A stretch of 25,094 nucleotides of DNA, taken from contig JAEWSD010000230.1 of assembly GCA_023398615.1 (NCBI GenBank), positions 1-25,094 of the forward strand, read 5' to 3'. The stretch's first letter is position 1; each line of letters starts with the position of its first letter. The stretch comes from Bacillota bacterium (GTDB lineage: Bacteria; Bacillota; Clostridia; Lachnospirales; Lachnospiraceae). The translations under genes and the position numbers were made by a program. Shown here in pieces: positions 7,205 through 14,290 of the stretch. A model generated the notes under the pieces. The model was given only the letters and a program-made list of their open reading frames with translations. It was not told the origin of the DNA and searched no databases.

Positions 7205-8302
7205 TCAATCGCTTTCAAGGATATGCTTCCGATAAATGTGAAATGCTGTCGGAAGCGTATATTCCGCTTTAATTTGATTTCTATCTGCCCAGACATACGG
7301 ACCGGATATATAGCCTGCGCCGGTTTCACATACCGCAGATTCCTTTAGCGCGGATTCTTCATGAAGCTTTATGTGATAACCTGTCATATGCCACTCTATA
7401 TGGGAAAAGATGTGTTTCCCTTCATTCAGCTTAGTGATTGTGCACTGCTCTATCCCCATCTCTGTCAGAATGCCTGTTAATTTCTTTTTTGTCAATTTTC
7501 CTTCCGTATTCGGGAATTCCCATAAGCCTGCCAGCAAGCCTTTTCCTTCCCGTTTGTGCAGCATATACCGGCCGTCCTGCTCGATCAGAAGTACGGTCCG
7601 ATTCTCGATTTTCCTGGCCTTTTTTTCCGCCTTTACCGGTATCTTCATCCAAGTATCGTTTCGAAACGCTTTGCACAAATGCATGATGGGGCACTGTTCA
7701 CATAAAGGCTTACCGTTTGGGATACATACGGCAGCACCCAGATCCATCAGCGCCTGATTAAACGCGCCCGGCCGGTCTCTGGGAATTATCTCCTCCAGTT
7801 CCTTCCGAAGCTCCTTTATAACCTTATTCTGCGAAATATTATCAAAGCTTCCTGCTACCCGCTTCATCACACGGAGTACATTGCCGTCTACGGCAGGCAC
7901 GGGTATCCGGAATGCCATAGAGGCTATGGCTCCGGCCGTGTAGGAGCCTATTCCCGGAAGCTTAAGAAGCTTATCGTAATCCGGCGGAATCTCTCCGTTA
8001 TAATCCGTCATGATGATTCCGGCCGCCTTTTGCAGATTGCGGGCACGATTATAATATCCCAAGCCTTCCCAAAGCTTAAGCAGCTTCTCTTCCTCCACAA
8101 GAGCAAGAGATTTTATATCGGGCAGGGTATTGATGAAGCGCTCAAAATAAAGCTTTACCGCTTCTACTCTTGTCTGCTGAAGCATGATTTCCGAAATCCA
8201 GACATAGTATGGTGTCGGGTTCTCTCTCCAGGGCAATATCCTGCTGTTCAGATCATACCAGTCCAACAGATAATTAACAGTCTCTGAGTAATCGTATTCC
8301 AT
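7205..8302 (-). CDS. mutY: A/G-specific adenine DNA glycosylase (MutY)
   Basis: Removes adenine mispaired with 8-oxoguanine in base-excision repair. The 365-residue protein has the full MutY plan. Catalytic Glu38 lies in SEIMLQQTRVE, the helix-hairpin-helix LPGIGSYTAGAIA is at 115-127, and catalytic Asp139 lies in VDGNVLRV. The iron-sulfur ligands are Cys193, 201, 204 and 210; the first spacing is seven residues, against six in E. coli MutY. A NUDIX-like C-terminal domain that recognises 8-oxoG (from about 230, with GLLAGLWEFPN) follows. RBS AGAGG precedes the ATG. It appears monocistronic. Confidence 0.95.
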   Translation of the reverse strand: MEYDYSETVNYLLDWYDLNSRILPWRENPTPYYVWISEIMLQQTRVEAVKLYFERFINTLPDIKSLALVEEEKLLKLWEGLGYYNRARNLQKAAGIIMTDYNGEIPPDYDKLLKLPGIGSYTAGAIASMAFRIPVPAVDGNVLRVMKRVAGSFDNISQNKVIKELRKELEEIIPRDRPGAFNQALMDLGAAVCIPNGKPLCEQCPIMHLCKAFRNDTWMKIPVKAEKKARKIENRTVLLIEQDGRYMLHKREGKGLLAGLWEFPNTEGKLTKKKLTGILTEMGIEQCTITKLNEGKHIFSHIEWHMTGYHIKLHEESALKESAVCETGAGYISGPYVWADRNQIKAEYTLPTAFHIYRKHILESD

Positions 8303-8393
8303 AGTAATCCTCTTTTCTTATATTATAGCATCAGATTCTCCCTTATAGTATTATTGCAATCAAGTATTTTTTCAAGCGGAAAGAAAATCCATA

Positions 8394-8411
8394 GTTGCTG
8401 TTCACAGTAAC
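8394..8411. repeat. Footprint of the TIR element: 18-bp inverted repeat
   Basis: GTTGCTGT and ACAGTAAC flank a central TC, with one mismatch. GTTGCTGTTCACA matches the left end of the 3114-3288 element at 11 of 13 positions, and its right half resembles that element's right end. It could be two abutted ends left after deletion of the interior. The remainder of the 8303-8566 gap holds the guaD promoter and nothing else obvious. Confidence 0.4.
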
Positions 8412-8482
8412 AATCCATATCCTGCCTGCTTGTAAAACATTCTGGTAAATTAAGTAAATTAAGCCCGCTTCCGTCTTTTGCC

Positions 8483-8511
8483 TTGCTTATAAATGCCTGA
8501 AATAGTATAAT
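8483..8511 (+). promoter_or_regulatory. Sigma-A promoter of guanine deaminase
   Basis: -35 TTGCTT (8483-8488), a 17-bp spacer and perfect -10 TATAAT (8506-8511), 55 bp before the guaD start. Confidence 0.65.
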
Positions 8512-8566
8512 AAAATTAAGGTTATAACTGTATTTTATACTGACAGGTTCCTGATGGAGGTATTAC

Positions 8567-9880
8567 ATGGTTAAAATATTAAAAGGTAATATCATTTTTA
8601 CAAAAGAAAAAGATAAATTCGAGGAGTATGAGCAGGGTTACATTGTGATTGAAGACGGCAGGGTTGCTGTGGTTGCATCAGCGCTTCCTGATATTTACGG
8701 CGGTATCCCGGTCGAAGATATGGGAGACCGGCTGATTATTCCCGGTTTCGTAGATCTGCATGTTCATGCGCCTCAATGGCTGAATACCGGAATAGGTTAC
8801 AGCAAGGAGTTAATCCCGTGGCTGAATGAATATACCTTTCCATTGGAAAGTGCTTTTGATGATGTTGATTTTGCCAGGGAGCATTATAAGCACTTTATCC
8901 ATGATCTTTGGAAAGCGGGCACAACAAGAGCCTGCATCTTTGCCACCAGACATAAAGAGGCGACAAAAATACTGATAGAGCTATTAAAGCGGTCCGGTTT
9001 AGGAGCTTATGTCGGCAAGGTAAATATGGACCGGAATTCCCTGCCTGAGCTTCAGGAGACTACGGAACAGTCAATTTCCGAAACTCTTGAAATTCTGGAA
9101 GCAGATCCTTCTTTGTACCGAAAATACCCCGATAAAGAAGACCAAAGCCTGTCTCCTTTAGTTCAATATATGATAACCCCCCGCTTTGTACCGAGTACCA
9201 CTCCCCGCCTGATGCAGGCATTAGGTGAAATTGCCGGTAAATACCGGCTGCCCGTACAATCCCATCTCTGTGAAAACCGCGGTGAGGTTGCATGGGTAAG
9301 GGAACTTCATCCGGACATCGATACCTTTGCCGAGGTTTATCATGATTACGGCCTGCTAAAACAGGGCAGGACAATTATGGCACATTGTATCTATACGACG
9401 GAATCCGAAATCGCGCTGCTTAAGGAGAAGAATGTATACGCCGCACATTGCGCACAATCCAATTTCAATCTGGCAAGCGGGATTATGCCGGTAAGAAGGT
9501 ACCTGAATGAACAGATTCCGGTCGGCCTCGGGTCGGATGTCGGGGGCGGCAATGTCTTAAACATGACCCGGCATATCGTTGCCAGCATACAGGCATCCAA
9601 AATGTATTTTGTAGAGCATTCCGATTGTTCTCCTCTCAGTATCAGTGAAGCCTTTTACCTCGCTACCAAAGGCGGCGGAAGCTTCTTCGGAAAGGCAGGC
9701 AGCTTCGAGGAAGGATATGAATTTGACGCACTGGTTATCGACGACAATCCTTTGCTTAAAAACGGCCGTTCGACCCTGGGAGAACGTCTGGAGAAGTTCA
9801 TTTATACGGGCTCTGCCGAAAATATTACAATGCGCTTTGTAAGAGGGGAAGAGGTACGGTGTCCTTTCGGCAGCGACTAG
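8567..9880 (+). CDS. guaD: Guanine deaminase
   Basis: Zinc-dependent amidohydrolase converting guanine to xanthine and ammonia in purine salvage and catabolism. The 437-residue protein has the metal-binding PGFVDLHVHAPQ (His65, His67), QSHLCEN (His233, Glu236), AHCIYTTESE (His273) and GLGSDVGGG (Asp324). HVHAPQ and SDVGGG are characteristic of guanine deaminase rather than cytosine deaminase or chlorohydrolases. GGAGG precedes the ATG. It is monocistronic, between divergent mutY and convergent ilvC. Its TAG stop codon coincides with the outer CTAG of the palindromic element at 9877-10042, so the element either inserted exactly at the stop or supplied it. Confidence 0.92.
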   Translation: MVKILKGNIIFTKEKDKFEEYEQGYIVIEDGRVAVVASALPDIYGGIPVEDMGDRLIIPGFVDLHVHAPQWLNTGIGYSKELIPWLNEYTFPLESAFDDVDFAREHYKHFIHDLWKAGTTRACIFATRHKEATKILIELLKRSGLGAYVGKVNMDRNSLPELQETTEQSISETLEILEADPSLYRKYPDKEDQSLSPLVQYMITPRFVPSTTPRLMQALGEIAGKYRLPVQSHLCENRGEVAWVRELHPDIDTFAEVYHDYGLLKQGRTIMAHCIYTTESEIALLKEKNVYAAHCAQSNFNLASGIMPVRRYLNEQIPVGLGSDVGGGNVLNMTRHIVASIQASKMYFVEHSDCSPLSISEAFYLATKGGGSFFGKAGSFEEGYEFDALVIDDNPLLKNGRSTLGERLEKFIYTGSAENITMRFVRGEEVRCPFGSD

Positions 9881-10042
9881 TACATCGTTTTGCAAATAAC
9901 TGGACTGAGTACGCAGGATAAACTTTCAGAGGGAACATTCAAAAAACGTAGGCGTAGCGGTGCTACGCCGAGGCTTTTTGGATGTTGCATCTGGAAATTT
10001 AGACAAGTAATCGGTCTAGTTAATTTGAAAACAATGTACTAG
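9877..10042. repeat. 166-bp near-perfect palindromic (fold-back, MITE-like) element
   Basis: The outer arms begin CTAGTACAT and match in inverted orientation at about 26 of the first 32 positions. The arms stay complementary inward through a 25-base segment (about 21 matches, including AACAT and CAAAAA) to a perfect GCGTAGC/GCTACGC tip with loop GGT at 9959-9961. The tip is exactly the midpoint of the element. It has no coding capacity. As RNA it would form one long hairpin. CTAG at each end may be a 4-bp target duplication or part of the ends. It overlaps the guaD stop codon. Confidence 0.75.
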
Positions 10043-10066
10043 GCATTGACGTTTATGAATAGTAAC

Positions 10067-10114
10067 AAAACCTCCGGGAAGGAGCAAAACCGGCTGCTTC
10101 TTTCCGGAGGTTTT
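10067..10114. terminator. Bidirectional terminator between guaD and ilvC
   Basis: AAAACCTCCGG pairs with CCGGAGGTTTT, and the stem continues inward to about 18 of 20 paired positions around an AAACCGGC loop. T-runs follow on both strands (TTTTAATTATTT on plus). It should end ilvC transcripts and, from the other side, guaD transcripts. Confidence 0.8.
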
Positions 10115-10148
10115 AATTATTTATACTGGTTCCGCTTATTCATGCGGT

Positions 10149-11168
10149 TTAGTTATTAATAAACTTGTCTTCTTCGTTATTCCAGCTGTAAAGCTTACGA
10201 ACCTCTTCACCGATTAACTCGGAAGGATGCTCGGAAGCCCTTTTCCTCATAGCCTTGAAGTGAGCCTGGCCGCCGGCTTCGGACATATCCAGAAGGAAGT
10301 CTTTTGCAAAGGCACCGCTTTGGATGTCCGCAAGAATTTTCTTCATTGTCTTCTTTGTCTCTTCCGTAATAATCTTCGGCCCTGTGACATAGTCACCATA
10401 TTCTGCCGTGTTTGAGATGGAATATCTCATGCCGGCAAAGCCTGACTGATAGATTAAGTCAACGATCAGTTTCATTTCATGGATACATTCAAAATAAGCG
10501 TTTCTCGCGTCATATCCTGCTTCCACAAGGGTTTCAAATCCTGCCTGCATCAGTGCGCATACGCCGCCGCAAAGAACTGCCTGCTCACCAAAGAGGTCTG
10601 TTTCCGTCTCCGTTCTGAAGGTTGTCTCCAGCACGCCCGCTCTTGCTCCGCCGATTGCCAGAGCATAAGCTAAAGCCATATCCAATGCTTTTCCGGTAGC
10701 ATCCTGCTCAACCGCCACCAAACAAGGAACACCTTTGCCTGCCTGATACTCGCTTCTAACGGTATGACCCGGTCCTTTCGGAGCGATCATCGTTACATCC
10801 ACACCCTTCGGCGGTACGATCTGTCCGAAATGGATGGAGAAGCCGTGAGCAAACATTAACATATTACCCGATTCAAGGTTTGGAGCAATATCCTTTTTAT
10901 ACATGGAAGCCTGCTTCTCATCGTTAATGAGAATCATAATAATATCAGCTTTCTTTGCAGCCTCTGCGGCTGTGTATACTTTAAATCCCTGAGCTTCCGC
11001 TTTAGCCCAGGATTTGCTTCCTTCATAAAGGCCAATAATGACATTGCAGCCTGATTCCTTTGCATTCAATGCATGTGCATGTCCCTGGCTGCCATAGCCG
11101 ATAACAGCAATCGTTTTGCCTTCCAATAACGATAGATTGCAGTCTTGTTGGTAATAAATCTTTGCCAT
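10149..11168 (-). CDS. ilvC: Ketol-acid reductoisomerase (IlvC)
   Basis: NADPH-dependent, Mg-dependent isomerisation and reduction of acetolactate or acetohydroxybutyrate, the second common step of valine, leucine and isoleucine synthesis. At 339 residues it is the short class I form. The Rossmann motif GYGSQGHAHALN is at 24-35. The knotted C-terminal domain carries LFGEQAVLCGG and CIHEMKLIVDLIYQSG with the acidic metal ligands. AGGAGG precedes the ATG. The gene follows ilvN on the same strand after 190 bp that contain an attenuator-like leader, and ends at a strong terminator. Confidence 0.96.
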   Translation of the reverse strand: MAKIYYQQDCNLSLLEGKTIAVIGYGSQGHAHALNAKESGCNVIIGLYEGSKSWAKAEAQGFKVYTAAEAAKKADIIMILINDEKQASMYKKDIAPNLESGNMLMFAHGFSIHFGQIVPPKGVDVTMIAPKGPGHTVRSEYQAGKGVPCLVAVEQDATGKALDMALAYALAIGGARAGVLETTFRTETETDLFGEQAVLCGGVCALMQAGFETLVEAGYDARNAYFECIHEMKLIVDLIYQSGFAGMRYSISNTAEYGDYVTGPKIITEETKKTMKKILADIQSGAFAKDFLLDMSEAGGQAHFKAMRKRASEHPSELIGEEVRKLYSWNNEEDKFINN

Positions 11169-11206
11169 TTTAATATCCTCCTATTTTTTAATAATTTTAT
11201 TATTGT

Positions 11207-11226
11207 AAAAAGCGTCTCCGCTTTTT
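11207..11226 (-). terminator. Terminator hairpin in the ilvC leader
   Basis: On the minus strand AAAAAGCG, loop GAGA and CGCTTTTT form an 8-bp hairpin ending in five Ts, 38 bases before the ilvC start codon. It may terminate transcripts from ilvN or act as the terminator arm of an attenuator. AGACGC, spanning its loop and 3' arm (11212-11217), is complementary to GCGTCT of the upstream hairpin. Confidence 0.6.
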
Positions 11227-11260
11227 GGAATAACTGGATTTCCTTTAACCGTTTAACTTA

Positions 11261-11314
11261 TTAAAGTTGCCCTTTAAATAATAGACGCAACAGATTAAGT
11301 CGCGTCTTTTCCAC
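11261..11314 (-). promoter_or_regulatory. Candidate leucine leader peptide and attenuator of ilvC
   Basis: A 17-codon frame from GTG at 11314 reads VEKTRLNLLRLLFKGQL and then TAA. Six of 17 codons are Leu, using CTT, CTG, TTG, CTA and TTA. The codons overlap a hairpin AGACGC/GCGTCT (11283-11307). Its 3' arm GCGTCT can alternatively pair with AGACGC inside the downstream terminator (11207-11226). Ribosome stalling at Leu codons would mask the first arm and free the second to block the terminator, which is classical attenuation logic. The weak point is the absence of a good ribosome binding site: the nearest AAGG is 18 bases before the GTG. The pairings are visible; regulation is inference. Confidence 0.4.
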
Positions 11315-11358
11315 AAATATTACAAAACGTAACCTTAACGTTTCATCAATTCTAAAAA

Positions 11359-11865
11359 TTAATCATCCAGATAATCTGCGATATCACCGGAACCTCTTGT
11401 CAGGCCGGCAATGCCTGTCCTGACGATTTCTTTAATTGTAAAGCCTTCCAGCAGCTTTATAAATGCATCCACCTTATTTTGATTGCCTGTCAGTTCAATC
11501 ATGAGTGATTCAATGGCAACATCCACTATTTTTGCCCTGAATATGTCGGCAATTGCAATAATAGAAGGCCTTTCTTTCTCATTGGCCATAACCTTTACCA
11601 GGATAAGCTCCCTGCATACGGATTCATTCGGAAGCAGTTCCCGTACTTCACGAACGTCTTCCAGCTTAAGCAGCTGATTCCTTATCTGTTCTAAAATCTG
11701 ATCGTCTCCGTTTACCACGACCGTCATTCTGGAATATGCGGGATCCTTGGTCTCGCCGACCGTTAAACTATCTATGTTATAACCTCTTCTGCTGAATAAC
11801 CCCGAGACACGGCTTAGAACACCTGCGGTATTATCTACCAGTATCGACAGCACCATTTTCTTCAT
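11359..11865 (-). CDS. ilvN: Acetolactate synthase small (regulatory) subunit
   Basis: Regulatory subunit of acetohydroxyacid synthase, giving valine feedback control of the first BCAA step. The protein has 168 residues. An N-terminal ACT domain (VLSILVDNTAGVLSRVSGLFSRRGYNIDSL, about 5-34) is followed by the C-terminal ALS_ss domain (from about 80). This is the long Gram-positive type, also named IlvH. AAAGAGG precedes the ATG. The catalytic subunit ilvB is not adjacent here, which is unusual compared with ilvBN operons; it must lie elsewhere. It has its own consensus promoter and is followed by ilvC. Confidence 0.93.
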   Translation of the reverse strand: MKKMVLSILVDNTAGVLSRVSGLFSRRGYNIDSLTVGETKDPAYSRMTVVVNGDDQILEQIRNQLLKLEDVREVRELLPNESVCRELILVKVMANEKERPSIIAIADIFRAKIVDVAIESLMIELTGNQNKVDAFIKLLEGFTIKEIVRTGIAGLTRGSGDIADYLDD

Positions 11866-11913
11866 AGCAACCTCTTTCCTGCATATTAAACCTGCACCGC
11901 GCTGATTGTAAAC

Positions 11914-11942
11914 ATTGTATCAATATGCTAATAAAATGTCAA
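11914..11942 (-). promoter_or_regulatory. Consensus sigma-A promoter of ilvN
   Basis: On the minus strand -35 TTGACA (11937-11942), a 17-bp spacer and -10 TACAAT (11914-11919). Only one base departs from consensus. The leader to the ilvN ATG is about 40 bases. Confidence 0.75.
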
Positions 11943-11976
11943 TAAAGAATAATTATTTGTCCCTAAATGCATGTGT

Positions 11977-12963
11977 TTATATCAGGCATAGCAGCCCGAT
12001 ATTTCTTAACAGCCCGGTTTTCAGATACCCGTACTTAACAATCAGCAGCCTTCTCTCAAACCAGTTTTTCTTTTCCAGCTGCGCAAGAATATATACCTGT
12101 TTTTTCTGCGGAGCGGGTAATTCCGTATGAAATATCCGATAGAATTCCCCTGCCTGTGATACTATGGCATGCAATGCTTCCTTCTGCTTTTTAATGGAGG
12201 ATATCCGGTTCCGGACATAGGACGAAAAGCTCTGATTCCCGACCATATTACCGCCATGCTGCCTGTAATAAAGCGTCGCCTCAGGCAGATAACCGATATG
12301 TCCGAAGGCAGCTGCTATCATGGCAACCCACCAGTCATGGAAACGAGCTTTTTCCGGAAGCTGCTTTAGTCTTCCGGCCAGTTCTCTGTTAACCATTACG
12401 GTGCAGCCGATTAATTTGTTCTCCATCATGATATGCGGCAGGTCTATTTTCCCGGTATCCAGCCTGCCTGATTCATAGAAGGAAGGATAAATCGTCTTAA
12501 GATTCTCGTCTACGACCCTCGCGTCCGTGAATACCGCCGCCGCAGAATTACTTCCGTACCTGCTCTCCAGCTTCTTCATATAACGCAGTGTTTTCTCAAT
12601 TTTGTCCGGCATCCACACATCATCCTGATCGCTGAACATGAAATACTCCCGTATTTTCTGACTCTCGTTCTCCGCCGTATCCGTCCTGCCGCCCTCTGCT
12701 GCTTCCCCGAAGCCAGCCGCATAGCGCATGCCGTCCAGGAAATTGAGAGTAACGCCTTTATTAACCGGATTACGACGGAATATGATTTTATCCGGATATT
12801 TCATCCGGTATACATCTATTACCGTTTCCGTCTTATCCGACGATCCGTCGTCGAATATCCATAATCGCAGATTCTGAAAGGTATTGCCCAGGATAGAACC
12901 TATCTGTTCGCCTATATACTTTTCACCGTTGTAAGCCGCTAATATAACATTTACCCGATCCAT
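11977..12963 (-). CDS. Family 2 glycosyltransferase, RgpB-like rhamnosyltransferase type
   Basis: A 328-residue cytoplasmic-face glycosyltransferase with a GT-A fold. It starts VNVILAAYNGEKYIGEQIGSIL, has the nucleotide-binding FDDGSSDKT (37-45) and the metal-site motif SDQDDVW (111-117). The last is typical of the alpha-rhamnosyltransferase RgpB/Cps group. A Gly/Glu-rich insertion (about 83-106) between GMRYA and YFMFSDQDD is longer than usual for these proteins. The C-terminal region (about 290-328) is basic and hydrophobic and may touch the membrane. The neighbouring glycosyltransferase 53 bp upstream suggests a two-gene operon for cell-wall or surface polysaccharide. Donor and acceptor sugars are not certain. 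Confidence 0.82.
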   Translation of the reverse strand: MDRVNVILAAYNGEKYIGEQIGSILGNTFQNLRLWIFDDGSSDKTETVIDVYRMKYPDKIIFRRNPVNKGVTLNFLDGMRYAAGFGEAAEGGRTDTAENESQKIREYFMFSDQDDVWMPDKIEKTLRYMKKLESRYGSNSAAAVFTDARVVDENLKTIYPSFYESGRLDTGKIDLPHIMMENKLIGCTVMVNRELAGRLKQLPEKARFHDWWVAMIAAAFGHIGYLPEATLYYRQHGGNMVGNQSFSSYVRNRISSIKKQKEALHAIVSQAGEFYRIFHTELPAPQKKQVYILAQLEKKNWFERRLLIVKYGYLKTGLLRNIGLLCLI

Positions 12964-13016
12964 TCAACCCTGTCCTTTCATGGCTGAGCCATACGGCCTT
13001 TAAAGTTTCCGCTCCT

Positions 13017-13952
13017 TTATTCCCAGTAGGAAGGGTTCATACTCAGCTTTCTTACCCATTCCTTTGAAAACGATTTATAATGACTGCCTGCCTTGTAGCC
13101 CAGATATTTAAACGCACTTTGCAGGAACAGGTCGGGAATCATCAAATACTGCTTGTTCCGCACCAGATAATCCAGGGTATCCGTAACCAGCCTGATACCT
13201 TCCGTCTCGGATTTCATATTTTCAAAAATATCCCTGTGCTGCCGCTGTGATACCGCCAGGTCGAAATTCCTCTTAAACTGCTCCCGGTAACTGTATTCAT
13301 GGGAATGGACTACCCTGGCATCCGCCGCATACATGATGGAATGTCCCGCTTGAATGATACCGGCAGCCATAATCATATCTTCATTAAATATCGTTTTTGT
13401 TACAAAGCCGCCCAGTTCCTGATAGACCGACCTGCGGTAAGCCGCGCAGACATTGGAACAAAAATATGTTTTTATGCCTAATTCGGAAAGGTCTTTTAAA
13501 GATTTCTCCCGGCTTTCTTCCGGATAATTGAACTTACGCGTGTACTGCTCAATGATCCCTGCCTTCTGATTCGGAAGCTGCCTTGCGTAGGCTGCCGCAA
13601 TCTGAGGACTGTCAAACGGTTCCGTCATATTCTTTATCAGGTACCTGTCGGCCGGTACCGCATCCTGGGTCATAAACATAATGATGTCCGCCTGTGACAG
13701 GGAAGCTCCGTAATTCCTGGTGCCGCCATGATCGAATTCCTTTTTTTGAATATCGATACATGCAATCGGACAGGCGGAAGATGTAAAGTTAAGCGCATCC
13801 TTTATCCTTCCGTCTTCCGGCGCATCCGGCTCTATCGTATGGAGCAGCAGAATATGCCGCGGCTTCACAGTTTGCTTCGTCAGTCTTTCTATCAACAGCA
13901 GGAATTTATTATCCGGTTTATAGACAGGTATTATAATATCAATAGATCCCAT
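13017..13952 (-). CDS. Family 2 glycosyltransferase, rhamnosyltransferase-like
   Basis: A glycosyltransferase of about 311 residues with N-terminal GT-A fold (SIDIIIPVYKPD at 3-14). It has the motif FDHGGTRN (73-80), characteristic of bacterial rhamnosyltransferases, and TQDAVPAD (95-102) in the DXD position. NEDMIMAAGIIQAGH in the C-terminal half is the usual acceptor-site acidic motif. An in-frame ATG at 13979 would add nine residues. I chose the ATG at 13952 because a GGAG lies 13 bases before it and because the predicted start point near 13990 leaves no room for a binding site before 13979. It is first in the operon with the second glycosyltransferase. Confidence 0.82.
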   Translation of the reverse strand: MGSIDIIIPVYKPDNKFLLLIERLTKQTVKPRHILLLHTIEPDAPEDGRIKDALNFTSSACPIACIDIQKKEFDHGGTRNYGASLSQADIIMFMTQDAVPADRYLIKNMTEPFDSPQIAAAYARQLPNQKAGIIEQYTRKFNYPEESREKSLKDLSELGIKTYFCSNVCAAYRRSVYQELGGFVTKTIFNEDMIMAAGIIQAGHSIMYAADARVVHSHEYSYREQFKRNFDLAVSQRQHRDIFENMKSETEGIRLVTDTLDYLVRNKQYLMIPDLFLQSAFKYLGYKAGSHYKSFSKEWVRKLSMNPSYWE

Positions 13953-13996
13953 AAGTTTTAGTTCGCTCCGTATATTCATATTTTAAGTACAAACCT

Positions 13997-14025
13997 ATCA
14001 TACTCATGTATTACCGGCCTGTCAA
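13997..14025 (-). promoter_or_regulatory. Near-consensus sigma-A promoter of the glycosyltransferase pair
   Basis: On the minus strand perfect -35 TTGACA (14020-14025), a 17-bp spacer and -10 TATGAT (13997-14002). Confidence 0.7.
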
Positions 14026-14055
14026 GCCGGATAATGCAAATCTGCCCGGAAGCAT

Positions 14056-14210
14056 ATTACAGTTCAGCCTTACGGCTGAACTGTAATAAATGATGTGCAG
14101 TAATTATGCAAAATGCAAAATTTCGCACAGACATATCTCGGGTTTTCTATGACTTTCGCTGCGCTACACTCACAAAAAACACCTCGCGGCACCATAGACT
14201 GAACTGTTAC
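14056..14210. repeat. MITE-like repeat element, copy 2, with terminal hairpin
   Basis: The core 14143-14187 (GACTTTCGCTGCGCTACACT and the following CACAAAAAACACCTCGCG) aligns closely with 3219-3265, and similarity continues to the right end (AGACTGAACTGTTAC against AGACTGTGAACAGTAAC). The outer ends ATTACAGTTCAG and CTGAACTGTTAC are imperfect inverted repeats. The left end carries its own perfect 13-bp hairpin (14057-14069 with 14074-14086, loop TTAC). It has no coding content. The remaining 14211-14290, before the htrA stop codon, holds nothing I recognise. Confidence 0.6.
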
Positions 14211-14290
14211 GGAAGCACATCAATAGCTGTTAAGCCATTTGAACCTGCCGCCGGGCATATTGCCTGTCACTTGCCTTTCATAAACTGCCT

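Noticed and set aside
7225..7256. Hairpin GCTTCCGA/TCGGAAGC near the mutY 3' end
   Set aside because: It lies inside mutY coding sequence and has no T-run on the plus strand, so I do not call it a terminator for the hydrolase gene.
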